Shown here in pieces: positions 58,694 through 64,000 of a stretch of 64,000 nt of DNA. The notes beneath the pieces are model-generated. The model had not been told where the DNA came from and ran no database searches. It was given only the letters and a program-made list of their open reading frames with translations. This stretch comes from RHKX01 sp963820055 (GTDB taxonomy: Bacteria; Actinomycetota; Thermoleophilia; Solirubrobacterales; 70-9), in NCBI GenBank assembly GCA_963820055.1, contig CAWFYJ010000005.1, positions 124,001-188,000 of the forward strand, read 5' to 3'. How positions within the stretch are numbered: position 1 is the stretch's first letter; each line of letters begins with the position of its first letter. Both the position numbers and the translations under genes were made by a program.

Positions 58694-59905
58694 TCAGCCC
58701 GGTGCCGGAGCCGGCGCTCCGCCCGGGGGCGGAACTTCATCGGCGCCGTGGTTCGCCGCCGCCGCCTCGGCGCGCTCGACCGCGCGGGCCTTGGCGAGGT
58801 CCGACGAGATCCGCACCGCGGCGGCGACGAGGGGTGCCGAGACGATCAGCCCGACCGTGCCGAACATCGCGCCGCCGGCGATCGTGACGATCAGGACGGC
58901 GAGCGGGTGGATGCCGAGCGCGGTCCCCATCGCGAACGGCTGGACGACCTGTTGAAGGGGACCGTTGGCGAGCAACTGCACGAAGACCATGCCCCCGGCG
59001 GCCGCGGTGCCGTCGCTGCCGAGGGCCAGAAGGACCGTGAAGATGGCGGCGGCCCAGGCGCCGAGGTAGGGGACGTAGCCGGCGATGAACGTGACCGCGA
59101 CGATCGTGCCGATCAGCGGCACGCCGATTATCAGCGACCCGATTCCGACGACGACGGCGCTGAAGACGGCGATGATCGTCGTCCCGAGGAAGTAGCCGCG
59201 CATCGACTGGATGGTCCGCCTGGTGACGATCTTCGCCACGGGCGCCGGAACGCCCATGTGGCCCTCGGTCCAATTGCGAATCTCGGGCCCGTCCTTGAGC
59301 AGGAAGAAGAGGCTGAGGATCGTCATCGCCGAGAAGAAGGCGAGACCGGAGAGCTTCGAGAACCCCGAGACCAGCCCGTCGATCAATGCCGAGGCGCTGA
59401 CCTGGGCGCCGTGGCCGAGGTTCTCCTTCGCCTGATCCGCCTTGCCCGCGTCGAGTCCGAGATCCTGGAGCCACCCCGACAGGCTGTTCTTGGCTTCGTT
59501 GAGCTGGCTCGCGATGCTCGAGGCCTGCCCGTCGATCCCGACGACGACGAGCACGCCGATCCCGACGCCGACCGCGACGACGGCGAGCATCAAAAGGGAG
59601 GCGCCGAGCGCGCGCGGGATGTGGTGGCCCTGCAACCAGGCGACGAGCGGCGAGCCGACGACGGCGATGATTCCGGCGACGATCACCGGGACCGTGATCA
59701 CCTGGGTGAGCGCGAGGAGCCAGACGAGGCCGGAGAGCAGCAGCGTCACCCCGACGAGCAGCCACGACATCAACCCGATGTTGCGAAGCCAGTCGGGAAC
59801 GCTGAAGAGCCCGCTGAGCTCGGACGGGTCGATGTCGACAACACCCTCGGTGTCCCCGGCGCTCCCGCGGACGGACGGGTCCCCTCGGATTCGGCCGCGG
59901 ATCAT
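58694..59905 (-). CDS. AI-2E family transporter (membrane protein)
   Basis: The 403-residue protein has about eight helices with the AI-2E family signature FIAGYVPYLGAWAAAIFTVL near residue 290 and PLVAWLQGHHIPRALGASLLML near 85. The family includes TqsA and Na+/H+ antiporter-like members, so autoinducer-2 transport should not be assumed. A Pro/Ala/Gly tail follows the last helix. TAGCTT (minus, 59918-59913) is 7 nt before the ATG at 59905, a leaderless spacing. Confidence 0.88.
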   Translation of the reverse strand: MIRGRIRGDPSVRGSAGDTEGVVDIDPSELSGLFSVPDWLRNIGLMSWLLVGVTLLLSGLVWLLALTQVITVPVIVAGIIAVVGSPLVAWLQGHHIPRALGASLLMLAVVAVGVGIGVLVVVGIDGQASSIASQLNEAKNSLSGWLQDLGLDAGKADQAKENLGHGAQVSASALIDGLVSGFSKLSGLAFFSAMTILSLFFLLKDGPEIRNWTEGHMGVPAPVAKIVTRRTIQSMRGYFLGTTIIAVFSAVVVGIGSLIIGVPLIGTIVAVTFIAGYVPYLGAWAAAIFTVLLALGSDGTAAAGGMVFVQLLANGPLQQVVQPFAMGTALGIHPLAVLIVTIAGGAMFGTVGLIVSAPLVAAAVRISSDLAKARAVERAEAAAANHGADEVPPPGGAPAPAPG

Positions 59906-59912
59906 TCCCGGG

Positions 59913-59951
59913 AAGCTAACGCCGTGACCCGACGAATAGGCTCGGCCCGTG
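59913..59951. promoter_or_regulatory. Two divergent leaderless-type promoters
   Basis: On the minus strand TAGCTT (59918-59913) is 7 nt before the AI-2E gene start at 59905. On the plus strand TAGGCT (59937-59942) is 6 nt before the GTG at 59949. The two -10 boxes lie back to back, 18 bp apart. Confidence 0.5.
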
Positions 59952-60566
59952 AGCGCCTCCGTCCGCCGAGCGAACACTTGGATCGGGGTCCTCTTCTCGA
60001 TCGGATCGATCGGTTTCCTGATCGGGCCGTTTCCGGGCTACGAACAGCTCGTCGGCTCCGGCGCCGATGGCATCACGTTCTTCGTCGGCTCGATCTTCTT
60101 CACCTCGGCGGCGCTGATCCAGCTGCTGACGATGCGGATGGCCGGCGGCACGGGGGCCGACCTCTGGGCGAGCGGAATCCAGTTCGTCGGGACCCTGTTC
60201 TTCAACATCAGCACCTTCGACGCGATGCAGGACTCGCTCGGCACGAAGGCGACCGACCGCCTCGTCTGGCAGCCCGACATGCGCGGGTCGACCTGTTTCC
60301 TGATCGCCGGCTTCATCGCCTATCGGCTGGCGATGAGCCGCGAGGGGCTGCCGCGCCGCGACGACGAGACAGCGCGGATCAGCATGATCAACCTCGTCGG
60401 CTGCATCGCCTTCGGCGTCTCCGCGGTCGCATCGTTCGTCGTCCCGTCGACCGGGGACGTGCTCGCCCTCGGAGCCGCCAACTGGACGACCTCGGTCGGC
60501 GCCGCCTGCTTCCTCGCCGGCGCGATCCTTCTGCTGCCCCGGGTCAGTAACCGACGCCGGTCTTGA
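59949..60566 (+). CDS. Integral membrane protein of unknown function
   Basis: The 205-residue protein has about six helices, in pairs (WIGVLFSIGSIGFLIGPFPG, ITFFVGSIFFTSAALIQLL, and later INLVGCIAFGVSAVASFVV). FFVGSIFFTSAALIQLL resembles the YrhK-like fold, but I would not assign it. Its last 23 bp overlap the 3' end of the glutamate decarboxylase gene on the other strand. Confidence 0.7.
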   Translation: MSASVRRANTWIGVLFSIGSIGFLIGPFPGYEQLVGSGADGITFFVGSIFFTSAALIQLLTMRMAGGTGADLWASGIQFVGTLFFNISTFDAMQDSLGTKATDRLVWQPDMRGSTCFLIAGFIAYRLAMSREGLPRRDDETARISMINLVGCIAFGVSAVASFVVPSTGDVLALGAANWTTSVGAACFLAGAILLLPRVSNRRRS

Positions 60567-61920
60567 CCTGCTTGCGCTCGTGCTTGGAGGCGCCGCCCTT
60601 CTTCTCGAGCGTCGCGCAGGCCTCGGCGATGTCGTCCGCCAGGGTCGCGACCAGCTCGCGGCTCAAGTTGAGCTTGACGAGGGCCCGGAGCATCTTCACG
60701 GCCTCCGCCTTCGGCGGCATCGTGTAGGCGGGGAGCATCCAGCCGCGCTCGGCGGAGACCTGCCAGGCGATGTCGAACTCGTCGTAGGGGACGTCGGCAT
60801 CGTCGGCGATCCGGAACGCCGCCAGCGGCAGCTGCTCCTCCTTCTCGCCGATTATCTGGAAGGGACCCATCGACTCGAGCCGCTTGGCGAGGAACTCCGA
60901 GTTCTCCTTCATCACGGTCATCGCGAACGTGTAGCCGTCGCGCCCGAACCGGATCAGGTTGTAGTACTGGGCGAGCACCATCGACGAGCCGGTCGAGAAG
61001 TTCAGCGTGAACGTCGCGTCGGTCTTGCCGAGGTAGTTCTCATAGAAGACGAGGTCCTCGGCGAGGTCCGACTTCTCGCGAAACACGAGCCAGCCGATCC
61101 CCGGATAGACCATCCCGAACTTGTGGCCGGACACGTTGATCGAGCGGACCTGCTCGAGGCGGAAGTCCCACTTCGTGTCCGGGTAGAGGAACGGCCACAC
61201 GAAGCCGCCACTCGCCGCGTCGACGTGCAGCGGGACGTCGAGTCCGCGGTCGGACTTGAGCCGCAGCAGCAGGTCGTTGATCCCCCCGATGTCGTCGCTG
61301 TGGCCGGTGAACGTCGTGCCGAGAACGGCGGCGACGCCGATCGTGTTCTCGTCGACGTGAGGTTCGACGTCCTCGGGACCGATCGTGTACTTGTCGGGCT
61401 GCAGCGGCACGATCCGCGGCTCCACGTCGAAGTACCGGCAGAACTTCTCCCAGACGACGTGGACGTCGCCGCCGAACACCAGGTTCGGGCTCTCCGTCGA
61501 CTTGCCGGCGGCCTTCTGACGCTCGCGCCACTTCCACTTCAGCGACAGCGCGCCGAGCATGATCGCTTCCGAGGAACCCTGTGTCCGGGCGCCGGTCGTC
61601 TCCCCGGGCGCGTTGTAGAGGTTCGCCAGCATCCGGATGCAGCGCTGCTCTATCTCGGCCGTCTGCGGGTACTCGGCGTGGTCGATGAAGTTGCGGTGGA
61701 GGTTCTCGGTGATGACCTTCTGCGCCTCCGGCTCCATCCAGGTGGTCACGAAGGTTGCGAGGTTGCGCTCCGGGATTCCATCGAGGACGACGTCCTGCTC
61801 GATGATCCGCTGGGCGATGAGGGCGTCGGTGCCGACATCGGGAATCTTGTCGGAGGGGGCACCGTCGAGGAGCCAGTTTGCGTGCGAGAGACGGGATCGG
61901 GGCATGATTCGTTCGGTCAT
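60544..61920 (-). CDS. gad: Glutamate decarboxylase
   Basis: This PLP enzyme converts glutamate to GABA and CO2, using up a proton. The 458-residue protein matches the GadA/GadB length. It has NFIDHAEYPQTAEIEQRCI near residue 73, GSSEAIMLGALSLKWKWRER near 118, VDAASGGFVWPFLYP near 230 and the PLP lysine Lys267 in NVSGHKFGMVYPGIGW. The C-terminal tail HERKQVKTGVGY carries the pH-sensing-type His. The ATG at 61920 is chosen from AGGAGAG 5 nt upstream; TACGAT on the minus strand (61960-61955) is a likely -10 box. No GABA antiporter gene is adjacent. Confidence 0.95.
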   Translation of the reverse strand: MTERIMPRSRLSHANWLLDGAPSDKIPDVGTDALIAQRIIEQDVVLDGIPERNLATFVTTWMEPEAQKVITENLHRNFIDHAEYPQTAEIEQRCIRMLANLYNAPGETTGARTQGSSEAIMLGALSLKWKWRERQKAAGKSTESPNLVFGGDVHVVWEKFCRYFDVEPRIVPLQPDKYTIGPEDVEPHVDENTIGVAAVLGTTFTGHSDDIGGINDLLLRLKSDRGLDVPLHVDAASGGFVWPFLYPDTKWDFRLEQVRSINVSGHKFGMVYPGIGWLVFREKSDLAEDLVFYENYLGKTDATFTLNFSTGSSMVLAQYYNLIRFGRDGYTFAMTVMKENSEFLAKRLESMGPFQIIGEKEEQLPLAAFRIADDADVPYDEFDIAWQVSAERGWMLPAYTMPPKAEAVKMLRALVKLNLSRELVATLADDIAEACATLEKKGGASKHERKQVKTGVGY

Positions 61921-61981
61921 CGAAGCTCTCCTGTGAATGGATGCGGGCTCGGCCATCGTATGCCCGAACCGCAATCCGTCT

Positions 61982-63643
61982 TCACCCTCCGAGGGTGACG
62001 TCCTCAATGGCGACGATCTCGTTGCAGAGCGCGAGGCCTTCGGGCCGATGGGTGATGAGCAGAACCGACCGGTGCCCGGCGGCCGCGAACGTGTCCGCGA
62101 TCAGCCGCTCGGCGGTTGCCGGATCTAGGTGAGCGGTCGGCTCATCGAGGAGCAGGACCGGGGCGGGGGAGAGGAGGGCGCGGGCGACGACGAGCCGGCC
62201 TCGCTGGCCGCCGGAGAGCTCGCGGCCGCCCTCGCCGACGAACGTGTTGAGCCCGTCCGGCAGCGTGCGGACCCAGTCGCCCAACCGAGCGGCCTCGAGC
62301 GCGCCCCAGAGGCCTTCGTCATCGGCATCGGGCCTGCCGATCCGGAGGTTGGCGGCGATCGTCGAGCTGAACAGGTGGGCGTCCTGTCCGGCGAGCGCGA
62401 ACGTCGAGCGAAGGTCGCTCTGGCGCAGCTGCCGGACATCGACTCCGCCGACGGTCACGCGCCCGGTGTCGGGATCGAGGAAGCGCAGCAGCAGCGAGAT
62501 CACCGTCGTCTTCCCGGTTCCGCTCGCGCCGAGGAGGGCGACCCTGCGGCCCGGGGCGATCCGCAGGTCGAGGTTCCGGAACGTCGGCTCGGCCGCGCCC
62601 GGGTAGCGGGCGGTGACGGACTCGAGGGCGACCGTCGGGTCCGCCGGCCGCGGCTCCGGGTCGGCGGGATCGGCGATCTCGGGCTCGGTGTCGGTCAGCT
62701 CGAGGACGCGGCGGCCCGAGGAGACCGTCGAGCCCAGCTCCCGGGCCACGGCGGGGAGCGGAGCGGTGGCCTCGAACGTCGACATCGCCAGCAGCGCGAG
62801 GGTGGCGATCATCAGCTGGTCGAGGGAGCCGCCGTGGTGTCCGGCGACTGCGGCCGCGAGAACGGCGGCGACCGTCGCACCCGTGATCAGGACCGTGAGC
62901 GCGTCGGCGAAGCCGGCGACGAACGCGTCGCGGCGGGCGAGGGCCGCCAGCTCCCGGTCGCGGCGGGCGGTGCGCTCGTAGGCGTCGGCGGCGGCGCCGT
63001 AGACGAGCAGCTCCGGTGTGCCCCGGAGCATCTCGACGAGGTCGGCGGTCAGCTCCGAGCGGGCCGCACGTTGCCGCCGGCCGCTGCGCCGCTGCAGGAC
63101 GTCGGCGAGGCCCGGCACGGCGATTCCGCTCAGCAGCAGGCCGGCCGCCAGGATCAGCGCCGCGGCGGGGAGGAAGACAGCGGCGAAGGCGACCGCGCCG
63201 ACGGCGACCACGAGCGCCACGAACGGCGGCGCGAGGCCCCGCAGGTAGAGGCCCTGCAGCGCATCGACGTCCCCGACCATCCGGGTCAGCAGGTCGCCGT
63301 GGCGAAACCCGGCGAGCTGGGCCGGCGCGAGCGGCTCGATCCGCTCGTAGAAGCGCGAGCGGAGCCGGCCGAGGGCGCGCAGGGCCATGTCGTGGGAGAC
63401 GAGCCGGTCGAAGTAGCGGATCAGCGGCCGGCCGATCCCGAAGAACCTGACACCGACGATCACGACGGTCAGCGAGAGGATGTCCGGATGCTCGGCCGCC
63501 CGCGAGATCAGGTATCCGGCGGTCGTCATCAGGCCGATGCCGAACACGATCGTCAGCGCGCCGAGCGCGACCGCGCCCGCGAATCGCCGGCGACCGACCG
63601 GCGCCAGTTCGACGAGCCGCCCCAGCGTCGCCCGGGTGCTCAA
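61982..63643 (-). CDS. cydC: Thiol reductant ABC exporter subunit CydC
   Basis: CydC pairs with CydD to export cysteine/glutathione-type reductants needed for cytochrome bd assembly. The 553-residue protein has six helices (about 20-300; GIGLMTTAGYLISRAAEHPD and FFGIGRPLIRYFDRLVSHD are CydC-like) and an ATPase domain with Walker A LLGASGTGKTTVI near 370, signature ELSGGQRGRLVVAR near 470 and Walker B VLLLDEPTAHLDP near 493. Its ATG overlaps the cydD stop (63640-63643), so the two are coupled. Confidence 0.93.
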   Translation of the reverse strand: MSTRATLGRLVELAPVGRRRFAGAVALGALTIVFGIGLMTTAGYLISRAAEHPDILSLTVVIVGVRFFGIGRPLIRYFDRLVSHDMALRALGRLRSRFYERIEPLAPAQLAGFRHGDLLTRMVGDVDALQGLYLRGLAPPFVALVVAVGAVAFAAVFLPAAALILAAGLLLSGIAVPGLADVLQRRSGRRQRAARSELTADLVEMLRGTPELLVYGAAADAYERTARRDRELAALARRDAFVAGFADALTVLITGATVAAVLAAAVAGHHGGSLDQLMIATLALLAMSTFEATAPLPAVARELGSTVSSGRRVLELTDTEPEIADPADPEPRPADPTVALESVTARYPGAAEPTFRNLDLRIAPGRRVALLGASGTGKTTVISLLLRFLDPDTGRVTVGGVDVRQLRQSDLRSTFALAGQDAHLFSSTIAANLRIGRPDADDEGLWGALEAARLGDWVRTLPDGLNTFVGEGGRELSGGQRGRLVVARALLSPAPVLLLDEPTAHLDPATAERLIADTFAAAGHRSVLLITHRPEGLALCNEIVAIEDVTLGG

Positions 63644-64000
63644 AGCGCCGCTCCCAGCGACGGCTCCAGTTGCCCGCCCTCGAGCCGGAACGTCCGGTCG
63701 GCGAGGGCGGCGAGCTCGGGGCGATGGGCGATCAGGAGAGCGCTGCGACCGGCCACGAGGCGTTCGATCGCCGTCTCGATGCGGGCAGCGTTGGCCGGGT
63801 CGAGGTTCGCCGTCGGCTCGTCGAGGACGACGAGCGGAGCGTCCCGCAGGAACGCGCGTGCAAGGCCGATCCGCTGGCGCTCGCCCGCGGAGAGTGGCCT
63901 GCCCCCGTCGCCGACGATCGTCGCGATCCCGTCCGGCAAACCGGCGACGAACGCGGTCGCCTCCGCCGCGGCGAGGGCCGCCGCCACCGCATCCTCGCTC
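63640..64000 (-). CDS. cydD: Thiol reductant ABC exporter subunit CydD (C-terminal part only)
   Basis: Only the last 119 codons are in the window, running from SEDAVAAALAAAEATAFVAG. They contain the ABC signature PLSAGERQRIGLARAFL and Walker B VVLDEPTANLDPANAARIE, followed by the H-loop LLIAHRPELAALADR. The place upstream of and overlapping cydC identifies it as CydD. Membrane helices and Walker A lie outside. cydAB is probably further upstream. Confidence 0.85.
   Translation of the reverse strand, partial: SEDAVAAALAAAEATAFVAGLPDGIATIVGDGGRPLSAGERQRIGLARAFLRDAPLVVLDEPTANLDPANAARIETAIERLVAGRSALLIAHRPELAALADRTFRLEGGQLEPSLGAAL

Noticed and set aside
57290..60550. A 1086-codon plus-strand frame over the YkuD and AI-2E genes
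   Set aside because: It is antisense to two well-supported genes, and its predicted protein is compositional noise.

Overview
The window is 64 kb of very GC-rich DNA with short intergenic gaps, many 1-4 bp gene overlaps, GTG/TTG starts and many starts with no Shine-Dalgarno site but a TANNNT box 6-10 nt upstream. Together with rex, zf-HC2 anti-sigma/ECF pairs, actinobacterial-type lipoproteins and a CeoBC-like TrkA pair, this suggests an actinobacterium, perhaps Thermoleophilia/Solirubrobacterales (inference; there is no rRNA or marker comparison). It reads as ordinary chromosome: no phage, insertion sequence, CRISPR array or integrase was seen.

Layout. 1-2.1 kb: an anti-sigma/ECF sigma pair and a cation:proton antiporter. 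2.1-8.4 kb: uvrB, a DivIVA-like coiled-coil protein and uvrA. 8.5-11.5 kb: a LysM-VanY peptidase, a set of tandem paralogous unknowns, a hexapeptide acyltransferase and a lipoprotein. 11.9-14.5 kb: DUF2520-panC-panB (pantothenate). 14.7-20.8 kb: a compact information/redox run of zinc ribbon, family-4 uracil-DNA glycosylase, tsaE-tsaB-rimI-tsaD (t6A tRNA modification), glutaredoxin-like, rex, YbdK-type carboxylate-amine ligase and DUF1844. 20.9-23 kb: hppA, a K+-independent-type proton pyrophosphatase, behind a leader with two mutually exclusive hairpins. 23.2-28.7 kb: a duplicated cassette of a small two-helix membrane protein plus an APC permease with a USP-like tail, followed by two TrkA/RCK proteins; I read it as a potassium uptake locus. 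28.7-30.6 kb: an FAD reductase, tRNA-Gln(CTG) and a repeat-rich gap. 30.6-37.1 kb: lipoproteins, a heterodimeric ABC exporter, a 59-residue four-Cys protein and a frameshifted EamA transporter. 37.3-41.6 kb: a secreted penicillin-acylase-family Ntn hydrolase, a quinone oxidoreductase and an SDR. 41.8-45.3 kb: an MFS/TetR divergent pair and a GGDEF protein. 45.4-48.2 kb: PLDc_N-SHOCT, DUF2207 (frameshifted) and LemA. 48.3-53.9 kb: an SDR, an SGNH hydrolase, a frameshifted DUF6351-like secreted enzyme and a GAF-GGDEF protein. 54-57.5 kb: a GIY-YIG-like protein, an NMT1/ThiY-type ABC importer and a HicA-like protein. 57.6-64 kb: a GerMN/PG-binding/YkuD lipoprotein, an AI-2E family permease, a membrane protein, glutamate decarboxylase and cydC/cydD (cut by the window end).

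Three cross-cutting observations matter most. First, sixteen starts carry a TANNNT box at leaderless or near-leaderless distance, and in four of them the stop codon of the upstream gene is itself the TA of that box. Second, four genes (tsaD, EamA, DUF2207, DUF6351-like) are each broken by exactly one extra nucleotide, two of them at a G4 run. That points to residual +1 indels in the assembly rather than four real pseudogenes, and annotators should join these halves. Third, the larger gaps carry at least three families of palindromic repeats (a 41-bp family with three copies, a 47-bp family and a 64-70 bp family) plus a 93-bp tandem duplication next to tRNA-Gln; no mobilising enzyme for them is in the window.
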